Shown: positions 25,309-33,749 of the stretch, one piece after another | How positions within the stretch are numbered: the first letter of the stretch is position 1 | Layout: each line of letters starts with the position of its first letter | NCBI RefSeq assembly: GCF_028471945.1 | Contig: NZ_CP110128.1 | Coordinates: 3,770,501 to 3,834,500, forward strand | Source: Pseudomonas sp. WJP1 | GTDB taxonomy: Bacteria > Pseudomonadota > Gammaproteobacteria > Pseudomonadales > Pseudomonadaceae | DNA length: 64,000 nt | Reading direction: 5' to 3' | Notes under the pieces: model-generated | What the model was told of the DNA's origin: nothing | Database searches by the model: none | What the model saw: only the letters and a program-made list of their open reading frames with translations | Translations under genes and position numbers: made by a program

Positions 25309-26343
25309 TCATGGCCGGGGTTGCACCGACAACCGCCGCTGCATGGGAAAAACCTGCCAACCCAGCCGTTCACTGATCAGGCCCCACACCCCTTGCGGCG
25401 CCTTGAGCATCATCACCACCGCGACCACCCCCAGAATGATCATGTACACGGCACCGTATTGGGCCAGGCATCCGCGTAACACAAAATAGATCAAGGTACC
25501 GATCAATGGCCCCTCCAGGGTGCCGATGCCGCCGATGATGACGATGAAAATCACCACCGCCGTCCAGTCCTGCAGGTTGAACGCCGCATCCGGGGAGATC
25601 CTCAGCTTTTGCAGGAAGATCAGCGCCCCGACCACCCCGGTGCAACCGGCCGCCAACACGTACACCATCAGCTTGGTGCGGAAGGTATTGACACCCAGGC
25701 TGCCGGAGGCCGGCTCGGAATCGCGGATCGACGCCAGCGCCAGGCCCTGGCGTGAACGCAGCAGGAAGAACACCAGCGCCACCGCGCCGATGGCGATCGC
25801 CAGTGCGGTGAAGTAGATCAGCATCTCGCGCCCGTCACGGTCATTGCCGATCTGCCGTACGATCGCCGCCGGCAGGCTTTGCCCGGAACCGCCGCCCAGG
25901 CTGCTCATCTGTGCCAGTCCCAGGCGAAAGACCTCAGCCACCACCCAGGTGCCGATCGCAAAGTAGGCGCCGCGCAGCCGGAACACGATCAGTGCGGTGG
26001 GAATCGCCAACAGCGCGACGAGCACGCCCGAAAGCAACACGGCGAACAAGGGCGGCACCCCCAGTTGCGTCGACAGCATGAACAATAGGTACCCACCCAA
26101 GCCGACAAACGCCTGCTGCCCGACCGAAACCATGCCGGCGTAACCCGCCAACAGGTTCCACATTTGCGCCAGGGCCAGGTAATAGGCGAACTCCACCACC
26201 AGCCGCAGGCTGGCACGATCGGCCCACAATGGCGCGCTGATCAGTACCAGCACGCAAAGGCCGAGCAATGACAGGCCTACCCGGCTGCTGGTGGTTGTGC
26301 GCTGTACGCGGTAAGCCAGCGCAGGATTATTCAAGGCATTCAT
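25309..26343 (-). CDS. branched-chain-type ABC transporter permease (LivM-like)
   Basis: A 344-aa permease of the LivM class with about nine hydrophobic helices. Diagnostic segments are NLLAGYAGMVSVGQQAFVGLGGYLLFML, RLRGAYFAIGTWVVAEVFRL and the cytoplasmic loop SIRDSEPASGSLGVNTFRTKLMVYVLAA, followed by GGIGTLEGPLIGTLIYFVL. The start at 26343 overlaps the stop of the LivH-like gene (TGATG), so translation is coupled. It is the last gene of the transporter operon. Such HAAT-family transporters often carry aromatic compounds when encoded beside aromatic catabolic genes, as here. Confidence 0.92.
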   Translation of the reverse strand: MNALNNPALAYRVQRTTTSSRVGLSLLGLCVLVLISAPLWADRASLRLVVEFAYYLALAQMWNLLAGYAGMVSVGQQAFVGLGGYLLFMLSTQLGVPPLFAVLLSGVLVALLAIPTALIVFRLRGAYFAIGTWVVAEVFRLGLAQMSSLGGGSGQSLPAAIVRQIGNDRDGREMLIYFTALAIAIGAVALVFFLLRSRQGLALASIRDSEPASGSLGVNTFRTKLMVYVLAAGCTGVVGALIFLQKLRISPDAAFNLQDWTAVVIFIVIIGGIGTLEGPLIGTLIYFVLRGCLAQYGAVYMIILGVVAVVMMLKAPQGVWGLISERLGWQVFPMQRRLSVQPRP

Positions 26344-27206
26344 CAGTCGACACTCCGGGGAAACAGGCCACGCGGGCGCACGACCAGGATCAGCAGAAAC
26401 ACAAGGTGACCGGCGAGGATTTGCCAGCCAGGATCGATTTTCGCGCCCAGCGCCTGGGCGATGCCGAGAATCACCCCGCCCGCCAGGGTGCCCCACAGGC
26501 TGCCCAGGCCGCCGATGATCACTGCTTCAAAGCCGTACAACAGACGCGCCGGCCCCACCGTGGGATCGAAACTGGTGCGAATCGCCAGGAACACCCCGGC
26601 GATCGACACCACCGCCATCGCCAGCGCCATGGCCAGGCCAAAGATGTGGGCGTTGTTCACGCCCATCAGCCGTGCCGTCTGCTGGTCATCGGAGGTAGCG
26701 CGGAACGCACGGCCCAACGCGGTTTTATAGAACAGCAATTGCAGGCCGCCGATGATCAGCAGTGCACTGGCGAACACCATCAGCGGCATGATCCCCACGC
26801 TGAGGCTACCGAAGCCGACACTTGCGACTTCCAGATCGCCCTGGGACAACTTCTGGCTGTCGGCGCTGAAAAACTGCAGCAGGACGTTCTGCACGATGAT
26901 CGACAGACCGAAGGTCACCAGCAGCGGCGGCAAAATGTCCTGGCCGAGTGTGCGGTTGAGCAAGCCGCGTTGCAGCAGGTAGCCAAGACAGAACATCACC
27001 GGCACGACGATCACCAGGCTTGCCAGCGGGCTGAAACCCAGGTGGTTGACCACCATCAGCGCCAGGTACGACGCCAGCACGATGAAGTCGCCATGGGCGA
27101 TATTGACCAGGCGCATGATGCCGAACATCAGTGACAGCCCTACCGCGAACATTGCGTAGAGTCCACCGAGCAACATGCCCTGCACAAGCGTATTGAGCCA
27201 TTCCAT
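26343..27206 (-). CDS. branched-chain-type ABC transporter permease (LivH-like)
   Basis: A 287-aa permease of the LivH class. Family landmarks are LNTLVQGMLLGGLYAMFAVGLSLMFGIMRLVNIAHGDF at the N-terminus, RAFRATSDDQQTARLMGVN (the ATPase-contact loop, ~165-183) and FEAVIIGGLGSLWGTLAGGVILGI near the C-terminus. About eight membrane helices. The start 27206 (MEWLNTLVQ) lies next to the upstream ATPase stop at 27209. It pairs with the LivM-like permease. Confidence 0.92.
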   Translation of the reverse strand: MEWLNTLVQGMLLGGLYAMFAVGLSLMFGIMRLVNIAHGDFIVLASYLALMVVNHLGFSPLASLVIVVPVMFCLGYLLQRGLLNRTLGQDILPPLLVTFGLSIIVQNVLLQFFSADSQKLSQGDLEVASVGFGSLSVGIMPLMVFASALLIIGGLQLLFYKTALGRAFRATSDDQQTARLMGVNNAHIFGLAMALAMAVVSIAGVFLAIRTSFDPTVGPARLLYGFEAVIIGGLGSLWGTLAGGVILGIAQALGAKIDPGWQILAGHLVFLLILVVRPRGLFPRSVD

Positions 27207-27208
27207 CA

Positions 27209-27919
27209 CTAAACCCCAAAGTACGCGGCTTTGATTTGCGCCTTGTCGACGTCCCCGGGCCGGCCGGTCAGGGACACACGCCCTTCCTGCAAGCAATAGA
27301 AACGGTCGCAGACACTCAGCGCCTGATTGATGTCCTGTTCGACGAGAATCACCGTGGTGCCGTCAGCCTTGATCGAGGGCAGCGCGGCGTAGATGTCCTT
27401 GATCGTGGTCGGCGCCAGCCCCAGGCTGATTTCGTCGCACAACAACAAGTGCGGGTTGGCCATCAGGCCCCGGCCAATCGCAACCATCTGCTGCTGACCG
27501 CCGGACAGCGCGGTGCCGGGACGCTTGCGCAGCTTTTCCAGAACCGGAAACAGTTGATAGATACGGGCTAGCGTCCAGGGGCCCGGGCGTTTGCTATAGC
27601 CGCCGATCTGCAGGTTTTCCTCGACGGTCAGCGACGGGAACAGCTTTCGCCCTTCCGGCACCAGGGCGATGCCGCGCGCTATCACCTGGTTGGCCGCCAG
27701 GTCGCCGATGGGCTGGCCCCTGAAGGTGATGGCATTCGCCTGGTTCTTGATCTGCCCCGCCAGCGAGCGCAGGAAGGTCGATTTGCCAGCACCGTTGGAG
27801 CCGATGATCGCCACGGTTTCGCCTTCATCCAGCGTGAGGCTGATGTCGAACAGCGCTTGAAAGTCGCCATAGCCGGCGCAGAGTCGGTCAATGGACAGCA
27901 GGGTTGTTTGGGTCGTCAT
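27209..27919 (-). CDS. branched-chain-type ABC transporter ATPase (LivF-like)
   Basis: A 236-aa cytoplasmic ATPase. Walker A is GSNGAGKST (~39-47), the signature is LSGGQQQMVAIGRGL, Walker B is LLLCDEISLGLAP and the H-loop is VILVEQDINQAL. The C-terminal GRVSLTGRPGDVDKAQIKAAYFGV ending is typical of LivF. Three nt separate it from the LivG-like gene; it ends next to the LivH-like start. Together the two ATPases energise the LivHM-type channel. Confidence 0.93.
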   Translation of the reverse strand: MTTQTTLLSIDRLCAGYGDFQALFDISLTLDEGETVAIIGSNGAGKSTFLRSLAGQIKNQANAITFRGQPIGDLAANQVIARGIALVPEGRKLFPSLTVEENLQIGGYSKRPGPWTLARIYQLFPVLEKLRKRPGTALSGGQQQMVAIGRGLMANPHLLLCDEISLGLAPTTIKDIYAALPSIKADGTTVILVEQDINQALSVCDRFYCLQEGRVSLTGRPGDVDKAQIKAAYFGV

Positions 27920-27922
27920 GTC

Positions 27923-28648
27923 TCAGCTCCCGATGCCCATGTAGATTTCCTGGACGCGTGGGTCGGCCATGACGCTGCGCGGCTCGCCTTCGGCCAGCTT
28001 GGCGCCGAAGTTGATCACCGTCAGGCGGCTGACCACCGCCAGCAAGGCATGGACGATGTGTTCGATCCAGATGATGGCGACGCCGGCCTTGTGGATGCCC
28101 TGGATGGTTTCCACCAGTGCCAGGCATTCCGGTTCGGTCAGGCCACCGGCGATTTCATCGAGCAACAGCAAGCGTGGCCGGGTCGACAAGGCGCGGGCCA
28201 TTTCCAGTCGCTTGCGGTCGAGCAGTGTCAGCGAGCCGGCCAGCACGTTGGCCTTGCGCATCAGCCCCGTCAGTTCCAGGGTTTGCGCGCACCATTGGCT
28301 GGCCTCCTTGTCACGCAACCGAGCGCCGAAGGTGGCGCCCACCAGCAGGTTCTCGAACACGGTCATTTTCACGAACGGATGCGGGATCTGGTGGGAACGG
28401 CCGATGCCTTGCTGGCAACGCTTGAACACCGGCTCGCGGGTGACGTTGCGACCCTCGAAATGAATGCTGCCGCTGTCCGCCGCCACGCCACCGGCGATCA
28501 GGTTGAACAGCGTGCTTTTACCCGCGCCGTTGGGGCCAATGATGCCCAGGGCCTCGCCGGGTTGCAGGCTCAGGCTCATGGCATCGGTGACCTTCACCGA
28601 GCCATAGCTTTTGTGCACATCGTTCAGTTGTAGAAGTGGCTGTTGCAT
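27923..28648 (-). CDS. branched-chain-type ABC transporter ATPase (LivG-like)
   Basis: A 241-aa ATPase of the LivG class. Walker A GPNGAGKST (~38-46) and Walker B LLLLDEIAGGLTEPE are intact, as is the IWIEHIVHALL switch region. The ABC signature is atypical: where LSGGQ or LPYGQQ would stand, the sequence reads LTLLDRKRLEMARAL. Similar L-x-L-x-x-RKRLE signatures occur in a subset of Liv-type ATPases, so it is probably active but asymmetric with its LivF partner. The start 28648 gives MQQPLLQLNDVHKSYG. Confidence 0.9.
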   Translation of the reverse strand: MQQPLLQLNDVHKSYGSVKVTDAMSLSLQPGEALGIIGPNGAGKSTLFNLIAGGVAADSGSIHFEGRNVTREPVFKRCQQGIGRSHQIPHPFVKMTVFENLLVGATFGARLRDKEASQWCAQTLELTGLMRKANVLAGSLTLLDRKRLEMARALSTRPRLLLLDEIAGGLTEPECLALVETIQGIHKAGVAIIWIEHIVHALLAVVSRLTVINFGAKLAEGEPRSVMADPRVQEIYMGIGS

Positions 28649-28673
28649 GGAGCACCTGCTTGCGTGAGCGCGA

Positions 28674-29984
28674 TCAATACGTAATGGCCTGCATCTCGCC
28701 GCCCAGCGGGATCGCCGGCGCGGTGGCATTGCTGGTCACGATCAAGTCGTATTTGTTGTCTTGGCCCAGGCGCCATTGGCCACTGACCAGCGGCGTCTTG
28801 GCGACGTTCTTCACCGGCCCGCCGTTCCAGTTGATCGGCCCGACGACGGTGTTGAGGTTGGTCTTGAGCAAGGCGTCACGTACGGCCTTCGGGTTGCCGA
28901 TCTCTTCGGTGCGCTGAAGGATGTCCACCGCCAGTTCGAACAGGGCGTGCACAAAGCCCAGCGGTTGCGTCCACTGTTTGCCGGTGGCCTGGGTGAAGCC
29001 CTGGGCGAGCTGCCCCGCACTGGCGCCGGTCAACGATGAACTGAACGGATGCGTGGGGCTCCACCAGATTTCGGTGGACAGGTTGTTGCCCGCCTTGCCC
29101 AGCGCTTCGACCGCCGTGGGAAACAGCAACGCCTTGCCCACCGACACCGCTTTGGGCTTGAAGCCCTGCTGGCGGGCCTGGGTCCAGAACGTGGTCAGGT
29201 CTGGAGGAATGACCACACCGGTGACGATCTCGACCTCGGCCTTTTTGAACGCGGCGATCTGCGCGGAGAAGTCATCGGTCAGGCTCTGGAAACGACCAGG
29301 GTCGACCATTTGGAAACCCTTTTGCGCCAGCACCGGTGGAAACCCGAGCTTCGAATCACCCCAGGCATTGCCGTCGCCGTCGTTGGGAAACAGACCGCCG
29401 ATGACTTTGTCGGTCTGCATGGCGCCCCACATCGAGGTGTAGGTGCCGATCACATCTTCCAGGCCCCAGAAAAAGTGGTAGGTCCACTCAAAGCCCTGAT
29501 CGGGTTTTCCACCTCGGGTAAAGAACCATGGCTGCCAGGGCGCCACGGTGGAAATGCAGGGGATTTCGTTGATTTCGCATTGGTCGGACACCGGGTTGGT
29601 GGTTTCCGGTGTGGACGACACCAGCATCAGGTCGACCTGGTCCGACAGGATCAGTTCGCTCGCCACCTCCGCCGCGCGGTTGGGGTTGGACTGGCTGTCC
29701 TTGACGATGACTTCCAGGCGGTACGGCTTGCCGGCCACCGTCAGGGTGTTCGTCAGCGTTTGCTTGAGCGATTCGATGATGTAGTTGTCGGCGGTGGCAA
29801 ACGGCGCCAGTGGCCCGGTCTGCGGGCTGACGTAGCCGAGCTTGATCACCCGTTCACTGCCCACGGCAAAGTTGAATGGCAAGCTGGCCAAGGCGATCCC
29901 GCCGGCGGCGATACCACTGCCACGCAGGAAATCACGACGTGAAACGTCGCGGCCAAACAGGTTTTTATCGTTGTTGTCTGTCAT
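28674..29984 (-). CDS. Tat-exported ABC transporter substrate-binding protein (LivJ/HAAT family)
   Basis: A 436-aa periplasmic binding protein. The N-terminus carries a twin-arginine signal: VSRRDFLRGSGIAAGGIALASLPF (residues ~14-37). The mature protein begins near VGSERVIKLGYVSPQTGPLAPFATADNYI, the usual opening of amide/branched-chain/aromatic binders of the peripla_BP_6 group. Use of Tat, not Sec, is seen in several members that bind aromatics or carry cofactors. It lies first among the transporter genes (26 nt before the LivG-like gene), next to the outer-membrane barrel gene. An aromatic ligand linked to hydroquinone metabolism is inferred from context only. Confidence 0.9.
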   Translation of the reverse strand: MTDNNDKNLFGRDVSRRDFLRGSGIAAGGIALASLPFNFAVGSERVIKLGYVSPQTGPLAPFATADNYIIESLKQTLTNTLTVAGKPYRLEVIVKDSQSNPNRAAEVASELILSDQVDLMLVSSTPETTNPVSDQCEINEIPCISTVAPWQPWFFTRGGKPDQGFEWTYHFFWGLEDVIGTYTSMWGAMQTDKVIGGLFPNDGDGNAWGDSKLGFPPVLAQKGFQMVDPGRFQSLTDDFSAQIAAFKKAEVEIVTGVVIPPDLTTFWTQARQQGFKPKAVSVGKALLFPTAVEALGKAGNNLSTEIWWSPTHPFSSSLTGASAGQLAQGFTQATGKQWTQPLGFVHALFELAVDILQRTEEIGNPKAVRDALLKTNLNTVVGPINWNGGPVKNVAKTPLVSGQWRLGQDNKYDLIVTSNATAPAIPLGGEMQAITY

Positions 29985-30083
29985 GAAAATTGCTCCAGTG
30001 CGGCGACGGGCCGGTAAAGTCCGGACGAACAAGGTCGCAACGTGTGGGCAGCGCCATCACGTCGGGTCAGCGAAAGCGTCGGG

Positions 30084-31430
30084 TTAGAAGAAGAAACTGA
30101 CGTCGAAGGACGCAACCACCTGCGAGTCCTTTTGCCCGTCGGCGTAGGCATCGCGGCCGGGGCCGGAATGGATGTCGTAGCGCAACTCCGGACGCAGGCG
30201 CACGTTGGGCGTCGGGGTCCAGGCCAGGTTGGTGGTGACGCCGTAGAAACTGCCCCAGGTCGGGTCGGGAATCCCTGTGTTCGGGTCGATGTTGGCCATC
30301 ATCACGTGTACGGGCGCATCGGTGTAGAACCACTCGGCGCGGCTGTTCCACATCAGGTTTTCGCTGAGTTTGTGATACCAGTTCACATCGGTGCCGTACC
30401 AAGTGGCATCGCCTTTATTGGCGAAACCGGCGAAAGCGCCCTGCTCCTGCGTGCCATAGTTCAGCTCCAGTGCCACGCGGTTGTTTGGGTCGAGCACCTG
30501 GGACAAGGTCAGGTAAGAGGCCAGGCGCTTGTAGTCGTCATCCTTGGTGCCGGCCGGTATCGGCGAGCCGCAACTGCATTCGGCGAAGCTGTCGCCGGCG
30601 CCGTTGCCATAAATGTTTTCCCAGTCGATCCAGGTGCTGAAATCCGCCGAACGCCAGCGTACGTTGGCGATGACATCCGGGTCATGGTTGGGGTCTTGCA
30701 GGTTGTTCCAGCCCTGCACCACGCCCAGTTCGAAGCCCAGCATGCTTTCGCCGGGGGCCGATGGCAGTTTGAACGAGTACAGCGCACCGGCATGCTTGGC
30801 CGGGCCATGCATGAAGGAATAGGTGTGCGAGTAGAAGTCCGTCGGTGCCGGCGATGGCAAGGCGAAGCCGATTTCATTTTCCAGCGGTGTGTGGAAAATC
30901 CCGATCATCAGGTCCGAACCGCCGAGCACCGGGAAATAGAAATCGACGTAGGCCTGGGCAATGGTGAACGCTGGATCTTCAGCCTTGTTCTCGCGGTTGA
31001 CGCCCAGGTCTTCGTCCCAACCGTAGGTTTTGAAGTAACGCGCATCCTTGCCGTACAGGGCCGTGACGTTGAAACCCCAGTCCGCTTCTTGTGGCATGGG
31101 GCCGGGAAACGGTCCGACACGACCGACCACATTGCTCTTGGGTTTCTTCTCCACGGCCAGGGCGAACTGGTTGAGGTTCACGCCTTCGTCGGTATTGAAG
31201 AAACTTTGCTTGCTGACGTCATCCGTGCCGTTGTTGTTGTAGATCACACCTGCCTGGCCCCAGCCGTAGATCTTGATGCCGTGCTCACGCTCAAGGCTGT
31301 CGCCAAACACCCCGCGCACCAGCGAGCCCATCGGGTCGTCCGCGGCGCGTGCCATTGAGGGAAACAACATGCCAGCACCCAGAACCGGGGCGAACAGGGT
31401 TGCAGCGCAAGCCCATGCACGAATACTCAT
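30084..31430 (-). CDS. outer-membrane beta-barrel porin-like protein
   Basis: A 448-aa exported protein. A signal peptide (RAWACAATLFAPVLGAGMLFPSMARAAD) precedes IKIYGWGQAGVIYNNNG, alternating aromatic-rich strands throughout, and a C-terminal VASFDVSFFF ending in Phe, the outer-membrane insertion signal. It resembles the BBP2/DUF-type barrels that accompany catabolic operons. It is followed by the Tat-exported binding protein gene (99 nt) and so may be the outer-membrane entry for the same substrate. The ribosome-binding site AAGGAAGG lies upstream of ATG 31430. Confidence 0.85.
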   Translation of the reverse strand: MSIRAWACAATLFAPVLGAGMLFPSMARAADDPMGSLVRGVFGDSLEREHGIKIYGWGQAGVIYNNNGTDDVSKQSFFNTDEGVNLNQFALAVEKKPKSNVVGRVGPFPGPMPQEADWGFNVTALYGKDARYFKTYGWDEDLGVNRENKAEDPAFTIAQAYVDFYFPVLGGSDLMIGIFHTPLENEIGFALPSPAPTDFYSHTYSFMHGPAKHAGALYSFKLPSAPGESMLGFELGVVQGWNNLQDPNHDPDVIANVRWRSADFSTWIDWENIYGNGAGDSFAECSCGSPIPAGTKDDDYKRLASYLTLSQVLDPNNRVALELNYGTQEQGAFAGFANKGDATWYGTDVNWYHKLSENLMWNSRAEWFYTDAPVHVMMANIDPNTGIPDPTWGSFYGVTTNLAWTPTPNVRLRPELRYDIHSGPGRDAYADGQKDSQVVASFDVSFFF

Positions 31431-31869
31431 ACCTGCCTTCCTTATTTTTATTAGGCGCCAAACCCCCGAAGGGGCGTAAGGCCGAAAGCAAGGCAGGACG
31501 TCTTGATGAGCCCTGGCTGGAGCTCCACCGGATCGTTGGCCGATCCCGGTGTTCGGCGTGATGGAGGCTACAAGCCGGCCACTGCACCAACAATTCCATT
31601 CTCGGCGACATCAGTGTTTGCGTATTCAGAACAATGGGGCGGGGATTTGAACGCGCTGAAGATCAAACTGTAGGAGCGAGGCTTGCCCGCGAAGACGTCA
31701 GGTCAGCCAACATCGATGTTGAATTTACCGGCCTCTTCGCGGGCAAGCCTCGCTCCTACAGTGTTTTCTGGTGTACACAGGTTTTCGACTATCAGTTCTG
31801 CTAGTTCCCGTCTCCAACAATCCCTTCGATACTCAAGCCCTCCCAGACCGTGAAACCTCGGAGCGCCCA
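31431..31869. other. divergent intergenic region: porin upstream sequence, REP and mini-Rhs leader
   Basis: It holds the porin ribosome-binding site, a short CCCC-GAA-GGGG hairpin at 31464-31474 in the porin 5' untranslated region, the REP pair at 31668-31761 and the conserved mini-Rhs leader. No further gene is visible. I could not identify a convincing sigma-54 or sigma-70 promoter by eye. Confidence 0.6.
31668..31761. repeat. REP inverted pair at the head of mini-Rhs cassette 2
   Basis: Arms ACTGTAGGAGCGAGGCTTGC (left) and its inverted copy ending at 31761, with a loop containing CAACATCGATGTTG. The left arm plus loop, about 45 bp, closely match the REP before mini-Rhs cassette 1. Confidence 0.92.
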
Positions 31870-32970
31870 ATGTCCAATCCAAAGCAACCCTGGCTCATCC
31901 GCTATAGCTACGATCCGCTGGATAAACTGACCAGCCAGTCTCTGTCGGATACCCCGGAACGCCATCGCTTTTGCTGCAAAAACCGACTGGCCACCGAAAT
32001 TCAGGGTGCAATCGGGCACTCCATCGTCCAGCACGGTGATTTTTTGTTGGCGCAGCGACAATATGAAAACAATGCGCTCGACACCACTTTATTGGCTACC
32101 GACGTGCAACGCTCGGTACTGCATACACTCAAGAAAGACGGCGAACGACAAGCCAGCGCCTACAGTCCCTACGGACATCGGACTGCATTGAGTGGCCTGC
32201 TCAGTTTGCTGGGATTCAATGGCGAACGACCAGACCCTGAGACCGGGCATTATTTGTTGGGTAACGGGTATCGGGCGTTTAATCCGGTGTTGATGCGGTT
32301 CAATAGCCCTGACAGCTTGAGTCCGTTTGGGAAGGGAGGATTGAATTCGTATTCGTATTGCTTAGGCGATCCCGTCAATCTATCGGACCCCAACGGGCAC
32401 GTCCCAACTCTTGCTGAAATGGCACAAGCGGTCATTAAGAAAACCAGTAACATTGGTAACACTATAAAACCTACTTTGAGCGCCGCTAACGAAATAATTA
32501 CCCCTGCGTTCACAGCCAGCAACACCGTTATACTTACGCCGACGGGACTGTTTGAAAGTTTGAAACGAGCACCGCATTTGCTTGAGAATATAGTGCAACG
32601 ACTACCAGGAAGCGACATGACCGCATTAGCGCGAACGTCCTCAGGAATGAAAGATATCGTTTACCATTCTGCTAGGAAATTACCTAATAAACTTCATGAA
32701 GTAAGCTTGGTAACTCAAACCGCCGGTGCGAACGGATACTCTATTACTGGCGGGACGGGCGCGTCAATTGTCTATATACGGGAACACAATATCCAGAGAA
32801 TAGGCGGCGGCATGGCGCTCGGAATCTTGCCTGTTCAAATTCCGAGAGCTGGAATCAAGGTCCGTTTTTTAGGAGAAGTTATAGACGATGACTTTGGGTT
32901 TGGCTTGGGTTTACGCCGTTTCACTGAAGCTGAACAAAGCAAAATTTTCACACTTAGAGCGCTTACTTAG
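31870..32970 (+). CDS. mini-Rhs protein with F-box-like C-terminal region (cassette 2)
   Basis: A 366-aa paralogue of the gene at 17112. Residues 1-177 are the same short Rhs core (MSNPKQPWLIRYSYDPLDKL..., RFNSPDSLSPFGKGG, GDPVNLSDPNGH), ~80% identical by eye. Residues 178-366 are unrelated to the first copy. Within them ~233-265 read APHLLENIVQRLPGSDMTAL then ARTSSGMKDIV, which fits the F-box pattern (LL..I...LP..D...L...S......V). The remainder (~280-366) is Gly-rich with possible beta structure (GGTGASIVYIREHNIQRIGGGMALG). The start at 31870 has GGAG six nt upstream; a GTG at 31771 reads through the conserved leader. No immunity-like gene follows. Possibly an effector acting on eukaryotic cells. 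Confidence 0.83.
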   Translation: MSNPKQPWLIRYSYDPLDKLTSQSLSDTPERHRFCCKNRLATEIQGAIGHSIVQHGDFLLAQRQYENNALDTTLLATDVQRSVLHTLKKDGERQASAYSPYGHRTALSGLLSLLGFNGERPDPETGHYLLGNGYRAFNPVLMRFNSPDSLSPFGKGGLNSYSYCLGDPVNLSDPNGHVPTLAEMAQAVIKKTSNIGNTIKPTLSAANEIITPAFTASNTVILTPTGLFESLKRAPHLLENIVQRLPGSDMTALARTSSGMKDIVYHSARKLPNKLHEVSLVTQTAGANGYSITGGTGASIVYIREHNIQRIGGGMALGILPVQIPRAGIKVRFLGEVIDDDFGFGLGLRRFTEAEQSKIFTLRALT

Positions 32971-32987
32971 TTGAAACGCAGAAAACA

Positions 32988-33009
32988 TTCCCACGCAACG
33001 GCGTGGGAA
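32988..33009 (-). terminator. hairpin, probable terminator after the quinone reductase
   Basis: A perfect 9-bp stem TTCCCACGC / GCGTGGGAA with a 4-nt loop; on the minus strand it is followed by ATGTTTTC, a short U-rich tract. It lies 27 nt beyond the stop of the minus-strand quinone reductase and also just after the mini-Rhs stop. Confidence 0.6.
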
Positions 33010-33035
33010 TCTAACGGTCAGATATTAGGCAAAGC

Positions 33036-33740
33036 CTATTTTTCCAATGGGTACAACTGTTCATCAAACTGCGACAGTTTCGGAAACACCAGCGGCTGAT
33101 CATCACTCAGATGCTGCAGCCGGAGGCCGTAATCAACCAGAAATTGCTGCCGTGCCTCATCGCTGATGTACGGCACATGCCAGGCCACAAACGGCTCCAG
33201 CACATCAAACCCGACATACGCCAACGTCCCGCGCAAAATCGGCCGCAGCATGTCCTGCAACGGACCATGGATCGCCTCCTCACCGAACATGTGCTCACGC
33301 CCACCCAGGGTCACGGTGACCAATGCCTTTTTGCCGGCCAGACCGCCTTGATCATAGAAGCGCTTGCCGCCATAACAGATGCCCGACACCAGCGCCCGGT
33401 CGATCCAGCCCTTGAGCATGGCCGGGGCTGAGAACCAGAAGATCGGGAAGTTGAGGATCAACAGGTCGGCCCACAGGAGTTTGTCCAGCTCGGCTTGGAT
33501 GTCCGGTGCCAGCGACTGGCTTTTCACACCGAGGCGTTGCTCCAGCGCATAGACCAGGTACTCGGGATTTTCCCGCGAAGAGAAATCATCGGCGCTGGCC
33601 ACCGGGTTCCAGTTCATTTTGTACAGGTCGCTGACCTGCACTTCGTGGCCCTGGGCTTCAAGCGTGGCAACGGCCTGGTCGCGCAAGGCGGCGGTGAAGG
33701 ATTGTGGCTCTGGATGAGCGTGGACGATCAGTACTTTCAT
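33036..33740 (-). CDS. NAD(P)H:quinone oxidoreductase (flavodoxin-like fold)
   Basis: A 234-aa FAD/FMN quinone reductase of the NQO1/KefF/MdaB group. MKVLIVHAHPEPQSFTAALRDQ at the N-terminus is the flavin phosphate-binding loop, and LLILNFPIFWFSAPAMLKGWIDRAL with KALVTVTLGG are the other cofactor loops. It would reduce quinones by two electrons, avoiding semiquinones. The gene starts 9 nt after the peptide-transporter ATPase stop, so it is probably the last gene of that operon. From memory, P. aeruginosa has a quinone reductase (PA4975) next to aruH (PA4976); here transporter and ALDH genes intervene. With hydroquinone catabolism nearby, benzoquinone reduction is a plausible role. Confidence 0.9.
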   Translation of the reverse strand: MKVLIVHAHPEPQSFTAALRDQAVATLEAQGHEVQVSDLYKMNWNPVASADDFSSRENPEYLVYALEQRLGVKSQSLAPDIQAELDKLLWADLLILNFPIFWFSAPAMLKGWIDRALVSGICYGGKRFYDQGGLAGKKALVTVTLGGREHMFGEEAIHGPLQDMLRPILRGTLAYVGFDVLEPFVAWHVPYISDEARQQFLVDYGLRLQHLSDDQPLVFPKLSQFDEQLYPLEK

Positions 33741-33749
33741 GGGGGTTCC

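Noticed and set aside
28300..28460. CRISPR array or tandem repeat in any part of the window
   Set aside because: REP elements are the only recurring units; none forms a direct array with regular spacers.
31431..31667. Sigma-54 promoter before the porin gene
   Set aside because: A CCTTGCTTT stretch resembles the -12 element, but the GG of the -24 element is not at the required distance.
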